Assembly (NCBI RefSeq): GCF_015680705.1
Contig: NZ_JADNYP010000020.1
Coordinates: 1 to 64,000, forward strand
Direction of reading: 5' to 3'
DNA from: Pseudomonas fulva
GTDB lineage: Bacteria > Pseudomonadota > Gammaproteobacteria > Pseudomonadales > Pseudomonadaceae
DNA: 64,000 nt
Under the pieces are notes generated by a model. That model was not told the origin of the DNA. It saw only the letters and a list, made by a program, of their open reading frames with translations, and searched no databases. Both the position numbers and the translations under genes were made by a program. The first letter of the stretch is position 1, and each line of letters starts with the position of its first letter. This document shows positions 1-7,794 of this stretch, piece after piece.

Positions 1-2
1 AG

Positions 3-22
3 GGCCTGCCTGACGGCAGGCC
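3..22. repeat. GC-rich hairpin at window edge
   Basis: A perfect 8-bp stem (GGCCTGCC / GGCAGGCC) with a 4-nt loop. It may be the terminator or downstream hairpin of a gene left of the window. No T-run follows on the plus strand, and the minus-strand continuation is outside the window. Confidence 0.4.
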
Positions 23-82
23 GCTACCGGTCCGCACACAAAAAATCTGACACTCCCGCTCGGCGACTTTGCGTACAAAGCC

Positions 83-140
83 TAGGGATGCTCCGATCAA
101 CTCACCGCCTCCGCGCGGCAAGTTGATCGGAGCATCCCTA
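83..140. repeat. Long perfect inverted repeat (20-bp arms)
   Basis: The arms at 83-102 (TAGGGATGCTCCGATCAACT) and 121-140 are exact reverse complements, separated by 18 nt. The element lies 15 bp past the stop codon of the LysR gene, so it would form a strong hairpin in that transcript. There is no U-tract like that of a standard intrinsic terminator. No transposase gene or target-site duplication is evident. It may be a transcript-end hairpin or a copy of a palindromic interspersed repeat. Confidence 0.75.
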
Positions 141-155
141 ACGACGTGAAAGCTG

Positions 156-1103
156 TCAGTCGGCAAACCGCATCTCACAGGTCTCGCCTCTCAACAATCC
201 CTGATTGCGCTCGGTCACCTCGCGAATGTAATCCCAAAGCAACGTGATCCGCTTGAGCTTCCTCAAATCCTCCCGGCAATACATCCAGAAATGCCGGGTA
301 ATCTCGATCTGCTCCGGCAGCAAGGCCACCAGCCGCGGGTCCTGCGCAGCCAGGAAACAAGGCAGGATCGCCAGCCCCCGTCCTCGAAGGGCTGCGGTGT
401 ACTGGGCGATCACGCTGGTGCTGCGTAGCTGGGCGCTGGCCTCGGGGATCAGGTTGGCCAGGTACAGCAGTTCGGAGCTGAAGGCCAGGTCGTCGACATA
501 GCTGATGAATCGATGGCGGGCCAGGTCGGCGCTTCGCTGGATCGGCTCGTGGGTGTCCAGGTATTCGTGGGTGGCATAGAGGCGCAGGCGGTAGTCGCAC
601 AGTTTGCAGCAGACATAAGGACCGTGCTCGGGGCGTTCCAGGGCGATGACGAGGTCGGCTTCGCGCTTGGACAGGCTGATGAAGTGCGGCAGCGGCAGGA
701 TGTCCACCGAGATGGCCGGATAGGCATCGACGAAATGGCTCAGCTGAGGGGTGATGAAAAAGCTTCCAAACCCTTCGGTGCAGCCCATGCGCACATGCCC
801 CGACAAGGCCACGCCTGAGCCGGACACCTGTTCGCAGGCCATGTGCAAGGTACTTTCCATCGACTCGGCGAAGCCCAGCAGCCGCTGGCCCTCGGCGGTG
901 AGGACGAAGCCGCTGGCGCGCGACTTCTCGAACAGCAGCGTGCCCAGTGCGCGCTCCAGCGAAGCGATGCGCCGGGACACGGTGGTGTAGTCGACGCCCA
1001 GGCGCCTGGCGGCGCTGCTGGCCTTTCGAGTCCGTGCCACTTCAAGGAAGAACTTCAGGTCGTCCCAGTTCAGCGCGCCGAGAGAGGCAAGGTCTTTTTG
1101 CAT
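156..1103 (-). CDS. LysR-type transcriptional regulator, probable regulator of mmsAB
   Basis: A 315-residue DNA-binding regulator. The N-terminal winged helix-turn-helix (about residues 10-70, with the stretch ASSAARRLGVDYTTVSRRIA) is followed by a LysR substrate-binding domain. The ATG at 1103 is chosen because the HTH starts normally from there; the frame stays open upstream to 1247 but would add an unlikely basic leader that runs into the mmsA 5' region. It is divergent from mmsAB across a 134-bp gap, the usual arrangement for a LysR regulator and its target. Control of mmsAB is therefore inferred. In P. aeruginosa the mmsAB regulator MmsR is an AraC-family protein, so the regulator type differs here. 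The inducer is unknown. Confidence 0.88.
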   Translation of the reverse strand: MQKDLASLGALNWDDLKFFLEVARTRKASSAARRLGVDYTTVSRRIASLERALGTLLFEKSRASGFVLTAEGQRLLGFAESMESTLHMACEQVSGSGVALSGHVRMGCTEGFGSFFITPQLSHFVDAYPAISVDILPLPHFISLSKREADLVIALERPEHGPYVCCKLCDYRLRLYATHEYLDTHEPIQRSADLARHRFISYVDDLAFSSELLYLANLIPEASAQLRSTSVIAQYTAALRGRGLAILPCFLAAQDPRLVALLPEQIEITRHFWMYCREDLRKLKRITLLWDYIREVTERNQGLLRGETCEMRFAD

Positions 1104-1140
1104 GTTGATCCGGCTTTTTTGTGCGTTCTTGTTGGAAGTT

Positions 1141-1160
1141 TGCACATCTATACTCGATGC
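1141..1160. promoter_or_regulatory. Candidate LysR operator / mmsA promoter region
   Basis: In the LysR-mmsA gap there is an imperfect dyad, TGCACATC then seven bases then GATGCA, whose centre includes TATACT, a plausible -10 element for mmsA. No good -35 lies 17 bp upstream, which would suit an activator-dependent promoter. This is pattern recognition only. Confidence 0.3.
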
Positions 1161-1237
1161 AGGCCCATTCCCCAAGCGCCCTGCGCAGGTCCGGCGCTGA
1201 CGATCTCGTTCCGACAACAATTCCAAGGAGAGCGCAG

Positions 1238-2764
1238 ATGAACGCACCCCATACCCCTGACCAGGCCAAGGTCGAGCAGGTCAGGCTGTTGATCGACGGC
1301 CAGTGGCTCGAGTCGAAGACCGACGAATGGCGCGATGTGGTCAACCCGGCCACCCAGCAGGTCCTGGCCCGCGTACCGTTCGCCACGGTCGGGGAAGTCG
1401 ACGCCGCGGTCGCTGCTGCCCAACGCGCCTTCACGACCTGGCGCGACACCCCGATCGGCGCGCGCATGCGCATCATGCTCAAGCTGCAGGCGCTGATCCG
1501 CGAACACAGCAAGCGCATCGCCGCGACGCTCAGCGCCGAGCAGGGCAAGACCCTGGCCGATGCCGAAGGTGACATCTTCCGCGGGCTGGAGGTGGTCGAA
1601 CATGCGGCCTCCATCGGGACCTTGCAGATGGGCGAATTCGCCGAGAATGTCGCGGGCGGCGTGGATACCTACACGCTGCGCCAGCCCATCGGCGTCTGCG
1701 CAGGCATCACACCGTTCAACTTTCCGGCCATGATTCCGCTGTGGATGTTCCCCATGGCGATCGTCTGCGGCAATACCTTCGTGCTCAAGCCTTCCGAACA
1801 GGATCCCCTGTCGACCGTGCAACTGGTCGAGCTGGCGCTGGAAGCCGGTGTGCCACCAGGGGTGCTCAACGTGGTGCATGGCGGCAAGCAGGTGGTCGAC
1901 GCGCTCTGCACCCACCGCGACATAAAGGCGATCTCCTTCGTCGGCTCGACCGAGGTCGGTACCCACGTCTACAACCTGGCCAGCCAGCATGGCAAGCGCG
2001 TGCAGTCGATGATGGGCGCCAAGAACCATGCCGTGGTGCTGCCTGACGCCAACCGGACGCAGACCGTCAATGCGCTGGTCGGCGCGGCCTTCGGCGCCGC
2101 CGGGCAGCGCTGCATGGCGACCTCGGTGGCGGTGCTGGTCGGCCAGGCCCAGGAATGGCTGCCGGATATCGTCGCGGCAGCCGGCAAGCTCAAGGTCAAT
2201 GCCGGGAGCGAGCCGGGCACCGATGTCGGCCCGCTGGTCTCAAGGCGCGCCAAGGAACGGGTGCTGCGGCTGATCCAGAGCGGCTTGGACGAGGGCGCCC
2301 GGCTGGAGCTGGATGGCCGCGACGTGCAGGTGCCGGGCTTTGAACAGGGCAACTTCATCGGCCCGACGCTGCTTTCCGGAGTGACTACCGGCATGCAAGT
2401 CTATACCCAGGAAATCTTCGGGCCGGTGTTGGTGGTGATGGAGGTCGACACCCTCGACGAGGCCATCGCCCTGGTCAATGCCAACCCCTTCGGCAACGGC
2501 ACCGGCCTGTTCACCCAGAGCGGCGCCGCCGCGCGCAAGTTCCAGAGCGAGATCGATGTCGGCCAGGTAGGCATCAACATCCCCATCCCCGTGCCAGTGC
2601 CATTCTTCAGCTTTACTGGCTCGCGCGGCTCCAAGCTCGGCGATCTGGGGCCCTACGGCAAGCAGGTCGTGCAGTTCTACACCCAGACCAAGACGGTCAC
2701 CGCCCGCTGGTTCGACGACGACAGCACCGGTGATGGCGTTAACACCACCATCAGCCTGCGCTGA
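1238..2764 (+). CDS. mmsA: Methylmalonate-semialdehyde dehydrogenase (CoA-acylating)
   Basis: Oxidises (methyl)malonate semialdehyde to propionyl-CoA or acetyl-CoA with NAD+ and CoA, the late step of valine catabolism. The 508-residue protein has the aldehyde dehydrogenase fold: an NAD-binding stretch with FVGSTEVG, the catalytic cysteine in GQRCMA (about residue 290), and the family-typical late segment IPIPVPVPFFSFTGSR. The ATG at 1238 follows an AAGGAG ribosome-binding site at the right distance; in-frame upstream starts would overlap the regulatory gap. The gene for the preceding enzyme, mmsB, follows 11 bp downstream in the same operon. The length matches the MmsA family, and this family is distinguished from ordinary aldehyde dehydrogenases by CoA dependence. 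Confidence 0.95.
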   Translation: MNAPHTPDQAKVEQVRLLIDGQWLESKTDEWRDVVNPATQQVLARVPFATVGEVDAAVAAAQRAFTTWRDTPIGARMRIMLKLQALIREHSKRIAATLSAEQGKTLADAEGDIFRGLEVVEHAASIGTLQMGEFAENVAGGVDTYTLRQPIGVCAGITPFNFPAMIPLWMFPMAIVCGNTFVLKPSEQDPLSTVQLVELALEAGVPPGVLNVVHGGKQVVDALCTHRDIKAISFVGSTEVGTHVYNLASQHGKRVQSMMGAKNHAVVLPDANRTQTVNALVGAAFGAAGQRCMATSVAVLVGQAQEWLPDIVAAAGKLKVNAGSEPGTDVGPLVSRRAKERVLRLIQSGLDEGARLELDGRDVQVPGFEQGNFIGPTLLSGVTTGMQVYTQEIFGPVLVVMEVDTLDEAIALVNANPFGNGTGLFTQSGAAARKFQSEIDVGQVGINIPIPVPVPFFSFTGSRGSKLGDLGPYGKQVVQFYTQTKTVTARWFDDDSTGDGVNTTISLR

Positions 2765-2775
2765 GGAGGCCCACC

Positions 2776-3681
2776 ATGCATATTGCGTTCATTGGCCTGG
2801 GCAACATGGGCGCGCCCATGGCCCGCAACCTGATCAAGGCCGGCCATTCGCTGAATCTGTACGACCTCAACCAGCAGGTGCTGGCCGAGCTGGCGGAACT
2901 GGGCGGGCAAGTCAGCACGTCGCCCAGGGAGGCCGCTGCCAGCAGCGAACTGGTGATCACCATGCTGCCAGCGGCGCAACATGTGCGTAGCGTCTACCTG
3001 GGCGAAGACGGGGTTCTGGCCGGCATTCGTCCCGGCACCCCGGCGCTGGACTGCAGCACCATCGATCCGCAGACCGCCCGCGAGGTCTCGCAGGCTGCAG
3101 CCAAGGCAGGCGTGGACATGGGTGATGGCCCGGTTTCCGGCGGTACCGGCGGCGCGGCGGCCGGCACCCTGACTTTCATGGTCGGGGCCACGCCGCAGCT
3201 GTTCGCCACGCTCAAGCCGGTGCTGGAAAGGATGGGGCGCAATATCGTGCACTGCGGCGAAGTGGGCACCGGGCAGATCGCCAAGATCTGCAACAACCTG
3301 CTGCTGGGCATTTCGATGATCGGCGTTTCGGAGGCAATGGCACTGGGCAATGCGCTTGGCATCGACACCCAGGTGCTGGCCGGCATCATCAACAGCTCCA
3401 CCGGCCGTTGCTGGAGTTCGGATACCTACAACCCGTGGCCGGGCGTGATCGAAGGCGCACCGGCCTCGCGTGGCTACACCGGTGGCTTCGGCGCCGAGCT
3501 GATGCTCAAGGACCTCGGGCTGGCCACCGAGGCCGCGCGCCAGGCACGCCAGCCGGTGGTCCTGGGCGCCGTGGCCCAGCAGCTGTACCAGGCCATGAGC
3601 CTGCGCGGCGACGGCGCCAAGGATTTCTCGGCGATCGTCGAAGGCTATCGCCGAAAACAACGAAACGGGGACAGCGACTGA
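2776..3681 (+). CDS. mmsB: 3-hydroxyisobutyrate dehydrogenase
   Basis: Converts 3-hydroxyisobutyrate to methylmalonate semialdehyde, the substrate of the upstream mmsA product. The 301-residue protein shows the beta-hydroxyacid dehydrogenase signature: a Rossmann motif at residues 7-16 (GLGNMGAPMA), the substrate-binding DGPVSGGTGGA around 117-127, and the catalytic lysine region GTGQIAKICNN near 165-175. It is co-transcribed with mmsA, with an AGGAGG-like site before the ATG. Nothing is missing or truncated. Confidence 0.95.
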   Translation: MHIAFIGLGNMGAPMARNLIKAGHSLNLYDLNQQVLAELAELGGQVSTSPREAAASSELVITMLPAAQHVRSVYLGEDGVLAGIRPGTPALDCSTIDPQTAREVSQAAAKAGVDMGDGPVSGGTGGAAAGTLTFMVGATPQLFATLKPVLERMGRNIVHCGEVGTGQIAKICNNLLLGISMIGVSEAMALGNALGIDTQVLAGIINSSTGRCWSSDTYNPWPGVIEGAPASRGYTGGFGAELMLKDLGLATEAARQARQPVVLGAVAQQLYQAMSLRGDGAKDFSAIVEGYRRKQRNGDSD

Positions 3682-3804
3682 GAGCGGTGTCCGGCGTGCC
3701 GCGATAGGGCGCGCAGCGGCCCCAGCATCCGGCAGGCTTGTACGACAGTTGCCTGTGCGCGGGGCGTGGCAGGAAAATGGAGCAGGTCCGCCTGGCAATC
3801 ATTC

Positions 3805-3821
3805 GGCCCGCCGTGCGGGCC
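3805..3821. repeat. GC hairpin between convergent mmsB and cupin genes
   Basis: GGCCCGC-CGT-GCGGGCC forms a 7-bp stem in the 160-bp convergent gap. It lies 20 bp beyond the stop of the cupin gene on the minus strand. The U-tract is weak or absent, so it is at best a poor intrinsic terminator. Confidence 0.35.
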
Positions 3822-3841
3822 CGCGGCCGGCCACGCTGTGG

Positions 3842-4186
3842 TCAGGCAAAGACGAAGTACTTGCGCACGGTCTCGACCACTTCCCAGGTACCTTTCATGC
3901 CTGGCTCGATGACGAACACATCGCCGGCTTTCAGGTGCTTGGGCGCTTCCCCTTCGGGCGTAATGATGCAATAGCCGTCGAGGAAGTGGCAGTACTCCCA
4001 TTTCTCATAATTGACTTCGAACTTGCCCGGGGTGCAGATCCAGGTGCCCATGATCTTGCTGCCGTCGGCCGACAGGTAGGCGTTGAGGTTGACGGTATGC
4101 GGGTCGCCGCCGATGCGTTTCCACTTGGTAGCGTCCAGCACCGGGGTGGGACAGGTTTCGCGCATGACGGTGATGAAGTCGGACAT
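3842..4186 (-). CDS. Small cupin-domain protein
   Basis: A 114-residue single-domain cupin of the DUF861-like class. The stretch WEYCHFLDGYCIITPEGEA and the segment GDVFVIEPGMKGTWEV outline the two cupin motifs of a beta-barrel. The canonical histidine-rich metal site is reduced. Such proteins are often annotated as sugar-binding or ureidoglycine-hydrolase-like cupins, and the substrate cannot be told here. The ATG at 4186 is preferred over an in-frame TTG two codons upstream because its GGAG sits at a workable distance. It is transcribed alone, downstream of the lipid operon and separated from it by 111 bp. Confidence 0.8.
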   Translation of the reverse strand: MSDFITVMRETCPTPVLDATKWKRIGGDPHTVNLNAYLSADGSKIMGTWICTPGKFEVNYEKWEYCHFLDGYCIITPEGEAPKHLKAGDVFVIEPGMKGTWEVVETVRKYFVFA

Positions 4187-4297
4187 TGGCAAGGCTCCAG
4201 GGGGGTGGCTGAAAGACTCGTCACCTTAGGGCGCGCGCCCGCGCCCCGGATGCCTGGGCTCGACCTGCAGTTGTCTGTGCGCGCTATCCCCGACGCG

Positions 4298-5230
4298 TCA
4301 GGCCCACCAGTAGCGCACGAAGTGGAAGAAGATCGGCGCGGCGAAGCATACCGAGTCCATGCGGTCGAGCATGCCGCCATGGCCTTCGATCATGTGGCCC
4401 CAGTCCTTCACGCCGCGGTCGCGCTTGATGGCCGACATCACCAGCCCGCCGAAGAAGCCCATGCTCGTCACCGCCAGAGCCATTGCCGCCGCCTGCCAGA
4501 AGGTGAAGGGCGTGATCCAGTACAGCGAGGCACCGATCGCGATGGCCAGGGCGATACCGCCGACCAGCCCCTCCACGGTCTTCGAGGGCGACAGGCTCGG
4601 TGCTACCTTGCGCTTGCCGAACAGCTTGCCGCACACGTACTGCAGCACATCGGAAAGCTGCACCACGATGATCAGCCAAGCGATCAGCAGCAGGTTGCGA
4701 TCCTGGTAGCCGGGAATTTCCAACGTCATCAGCGCCGGTACCGCCGACAGGCAGTAGACCGCGATCATCAGTCCCCACTGGACCTTCGAGGCACGTTCGA
4801 GAAAGCGCGTGGTATCGCCGCCGAGCGTGGCCAGGATCGGCAGCAGCAGGAACAGGTAGACCGGGATGAAGATGCTGAATAGCCCATACCAGTCCATGGC
4901 GATCAGCAGGTACTGCAGCGGCAGCGCGACGTAGAATGCCGCGGCTAGCGCCGGATAGTCGCTGCGGCGGGTCGGTGTGAGCGTCATGAACTCGCGCAAG
5001 GCGTAGAACGACACCAGGTAGAACAGCACGATCACCCCGTTCTTGCCGAACAGGAAGGCGATACCGATCACCAGCACCATCACCCACCAGGCATTGATAC
5101 GGGCGTTGAGGTTGTCGATCACGGCATGTGGAGTGGGACCTGCGCGCCACTTGAGCAGCCGCCCGATCAGGCTGGCGAGCAGCAGCAGGGCACCGATTCC
5201 GGCGAACAGCGAAAGGGTATTTTCGTCCAT
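4298..5230 (-). CDS. CDP-diacylglycerol synthase-like protein (YnbB-like phosphatidate cytidylyltransferase)
   Basis: A 310-residue integral membrane protein with about eight hydrophobic segments. It carries the CdsA signature near residues 262-290: SAIKRDRGVKDWG, then HGGMLDRMD. It differs from the textbook pattern at one position (GH preceded by E). The family makes CDP-diacylglycerol from phosphatidate and CTP. A housekeeping cdsA normally lies in the rpsB-frr-dxr region, so this is probably a dedicated paralogue. It is the last gene of the minus-strand lipid cluster and starts one base after the stop of the plsC-like gene, so translational coupling is likely. Compare E. coli YnbB. Confidence 0.88.
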   Translation of the reverse strand: MDENTLSLFAGIGALLLLASLIGRLLKWRAGPTPHAVIDNLNARINAWWVMVLVIGIAFLFGKNGVIVLFYLVSFYALREFMTLTPTRRSDYPALAAAFYVALPLQYLLIAMDWYGLFSIFIPVYLFLLLPILATLGGDTTRFLERASKVQWGLMIAVYCLSAVPALMTLEIPGYQDRNLLLIAWLIIVVQLSDVLQYVCGKLFGKRKVAPSLSPSKTVEGLVGGIALAIAIGASLYWITPFTFWQAAAMALAVTSMGFFGGLVMSAIKRDRGVKDWGHMIEGHGGMLDRMDSVCFAAPIFFHFVRYWWA

Positions 5231-5231
5231 C

Positions 5232-5855
5232 TCAGGCGTCCTTTTCAGCCAGGTTCAGCAAGGCCTGGCTGGCCCGCTCGAGAAAAGCCTGCTTGCTCTC
5301 GTCGGCATGCAGGCGCAGGGGTTCGCCAAAACTCAAGGTGCACAGCAGCGGCAGGGGCAGGGCGCGGCCCTTGGGCATGACCCGGTTGAGGTTGGCGATC
5401 CATACCGGCACCAGCTCTACCTCCGGCTGCGCCGTGGCCAGGTGGAACAAACCGCTCTTGAGCGGCAGCAGCGGCTCGTCGCCCAGGTTGCGCGTGCCCT
5501 CGGGAAAGAAGATCAGCGAGTCTCCCTGCGCCAGCGCATCCAGGGCCGGCTGCAGGGGGTTGTCGTGGGTCTGGCCAGGCTTGCGTTCGATCAGCACGCC
5601 GTTGAAGACCTCGCGGATCAGGAAGTCGCGGACTCCAGGCTTGTTCCAGTAGTCGGCGCCAGCCACCGGGCGGGTGCGTCGGCGCAACGCCGCTGGCAGC
5701 GAGGCCCAGAGCAGCACGAAGTCACCATGGCTGGTGTGGTTGGCGAAGTACAGGCGCCGGACCGGTTGTGGCGTGCAGCCGAGCCACAGGGCGCGGGCTC
5801 CGGTGATCAGGCGCGCGGCGGAGGTGATCAGAAAGGCAGTCAGTTCGGCGAACAT
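5232..5855 (-). CDS. PlsC-like 1-acyl-glycerol-3-phosphate acyltransferase
   Basis: A 207-residue lysophospholipid acyltransferase-family protein. Motif I (NHTSHGD, residues 39-45, the HX4D catalytic pair) and motif III (FPEGTR, about 118-123) are both intact. Family members acylate lysophosphatidate to phosphatidate, which is exactly the substrate of the cytidylyltransferase encoded one base downstream. It is shorter than housekeeping PlsC. It lies 155 bp after the hydrolase-methyltransferase gene, so it could have its own promoter but is otherwise in the same transcription unit. The specific acyl acceptor is not known. Confidence 0.88.
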   Translation of the reverse strand: MFAELTAFLITSAARLITGARALWLGCTPQPVRRLYFANHTSHGDFVLLWASLPAALRRRTRPVAGADYWNKPGVRDFLIREVFNGVLIERKPGQTHDNPLQPALDALAQGDSLIFFPEGTRNLGDEPLLPLKSGLFHLATAQPEVELVPVWIANLNRVMPKGRALPLPLLCTLSFGEPLRLHADESKQAFLERASQALLNLAEKDA

Positions 5856-6010
5856 GGCACGGGTGTCGTCCTGTCAGTGAAAGTGTCGATAGGGCTGCCA
5901 GGGGCTGGTCGCGGGCGCTTGCGTTGCTGGCCTGGGAGCGTGGTACGGGGTCAAGGTCTCAAAGGTCGGTTCGAGTCGGCCAGGGCCGCCGCCACGCGGC
6001 CCCTCGCGCG

Positions 6011-7765
6011 TCAGCGCACCCGCTGCGCCAGGCTGACGCTGAAGATGCCCCACTGGTCGATACGCTGGGTGATCTTGCGAAAGCCTGCGGCCTCCACCAG
6101 CTGGTCCATCTCGGCCTGGCTGCGCCGGCGCATGACCCAGGCCTGGCCGTCGCGGTGGCTGGTCAGGACGCGGGCGATCATTTCCAGTTGCGGGTGCCAG
6201 GGCTGGCCGGTGTAGACCAGGTAGCCGCCATCCTCGACCGCCTCGGCCAATCCGGCCAGGGACTGGCCGACCAGCTGGTTGCTGGCGAACAGTTCGTAGA
6301 GCCCGGAGACCACTGCCAGGGTCGGTCGCGGATCGAGGCTGGCCAGGCTCTGCCGGTCGAAGGCATCGGCCTGGACGAAGCGGGCGATCTGGGCCAGGCC
6401 TTTTTCCGCGATCAGCGCCTCGCCTTGCCGCACGTTCGCCGCGCTGTAGTCGCGCAGCAGGATCGAATCAGGCAGGCACTCGAGCTGCTGCAACGCTTCG
6501 AGCACGTAGCGGCCGTGCCCGGCGGCAATGTCGACGATATGCACCGGCCGTTGTTGCGCGCGCAACTGCCCGATGGCCAGGCGCAGCAATTGCTCGACGT
6601 GCAGCTTGCGTTGGCGAATGCCACGCCAGCCGATCGAATCGAGGTAGGTCCGGTCGATCGCGCGGCCCAGGCGGCCCTTGCCGGTCGGCTGGTTGCGATA
6701 GACATAATCGAGCGTGCTGCCAGAATCGAAGCCGCTGTCGAAGCCCAGCTTGACGCCGGCCGACCAGCCCTTGGCCAGGCGCAGGCCGGCGCGCGTGGCG
6801 CTCCAGTACAGGCCCCGCAGCGAGCCGCGCGGCAACGGCGCCGCCAGGCTCTCGGCTTCGGCGCAACTGGCGCCGACCTTGTCGGCGTCGAGCAGGGCAG
6901 GGCGCGGCGCCGGCCTTTCGAAACAGTGCTCGACGAACCTTTCGATCCGCGCCAGGACATGGGTGCGATCGCGTTCCCCGAGCGTATCGTGGAACAAGCC
7001 AGGCAGCACATGGAGCTCCTTGCGCGCGCTGCCCAGGCGTTCGAAGAAGCGCCGCTGGGGCGCCTGCTCGACCACCAGGTCGGCGCCGGACACCAGCAGC
7101 TGGGTCGGCACCTGGATCGCCTGGGCGTCGGCCACGATCCGCTCGGCGGCTTCCTGCAGCCCCAGCAGCATGGTGACCGAGATCGGTCGGCTGATCAGCG
7201 GGTCGGCCAGATACGACATCACCCGCTGTGGGTCGTGGGTCAGCAGGCGCGGCCTGACATAGCTATTGACGAAGAAGTTGCCCCGCAGCGCCTTGAGCAG
7301 CTTGAGCCCGGCGCGGGCGAACGGCACGTAGAGCCGGACCTCGAAGGCTGGCGAGGCCAGCACCAGGCAGCGCACCCGGGGTGCGTAGTCGTGGGCCCAG
7401 GTGGCCACCAGCACGGCGCCGACGCTCTGCGCCAGGACCACCATGTCCTCCTGGACCATGCCGTGGCGTGCCTGCACGTGGTCGATGAAGGTCTGCACAT
7501 CGCGCACGCTGGTGGCGAAACCCGGGCTGTCGCCACGTTCGCCGGGCGACTGGCCATGGCCGCGCGCATCCCAGGCGAAAAAGTCATAACCTGGCATGTC
7601 CAGTTCATCGACCAGGTGAGCCATGCGCCCCCCATGCTCATGGCCGCGGTGGAACATCAGCACCGCGCGGCGTGGCTGATGTTCATTGCCGATGGCCGGC
7701 CAATGACGGTAGTGCAGCTCGACGCCATCGTGGGTGGTGAAGTGCAGCGATTGTGCCTGACGCAT
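6011..7765 (-). CDS. Alpha/beta-hydrolase fused to SAM-dependent methyltransferase (YnbC-like)
   Basis: A 584-residue two-domain protein. Residues 1-285 form a monoglyceride-lipase-like alpha/beta-hydrolase: oxyanion region HRGHEHGG (39-46), nucleophile elbow AQSVGA with Ser114 (first Gly of GxSxG replaced by Ala), probable Asp near 229 and His near 259. Residues about 380-584 are a class I methyltransferase with motif I VDIAAGHGRY (411-420). E. coli YnbC has the same length and architecture, to my recollection. The ATG at 7765 is chosen because the hydrolase homology begins there. It lies 29 bp after the CDP-alcohol phosphotransferase gene. It presumably trims and methylates a lipid or head group, but no substrate is known. 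Confidence 0.85.
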   Translation of the reverse strand: MRQAQSLHFTTHDGVELHYRHWPAIGNEHQPRRAVLMFHRGHEHGGRMAHLVDELDMPGYDFFAWDARGHGQSPGERGDSPGFATSVRDVQTFIDHVQARHGMVQEDMVVLAQSVGAVLVATWAHDYAPRVRCLVLASPAFEVRLYVPFARAGLKLLKALRGNFFVNSYVRPRLLTHDPQRVMSYLADPLISRPISVTMLLGLQEAAERIVADAQAIQVPTQLLVSGADLVVEQAPQRRFFERLGSARKELHVLPGLFHDTLGERDRTHVLARIERFVEHCFERPAPRPALLDADKVGASCAEAESLAAPLPRGSLRGLYWSATRAGLRLAKGWSAGVKLGFDSGFDSGSTLDYVYRNQPTGKGRLGRAIDRTYLDSIGWRGIRQRKLHVEQLLRLAIGQLRAQQRPVHIVDIAAGHGRYVLEALQQLECLPDSILLRDYSAANVRQGEALIAEKGLAQIARFVQADAFDRQSLASLDPRPTLAVVSGLYELFASNQLVGQSLAGLAEAVEDGGYLVYTGQPWHPQLEMIARVLTSHRDGQAWVMRRRSQAEMDQLVEAAGFRKITQRIDQWGIFSVSLAQRVR

Positions 7766-7794
7766 GGGCAAGGTCCTTGTCTGACCGCAGGGAT

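Noticed and set aside
3682..3741. Sequence after mmsB that resembles the start of the gap at 28,287 (GTGCCGCGAT core)
   Set aside because: The shared core is short and both are GC-rich; not enough to call a repeat family without a genome search.
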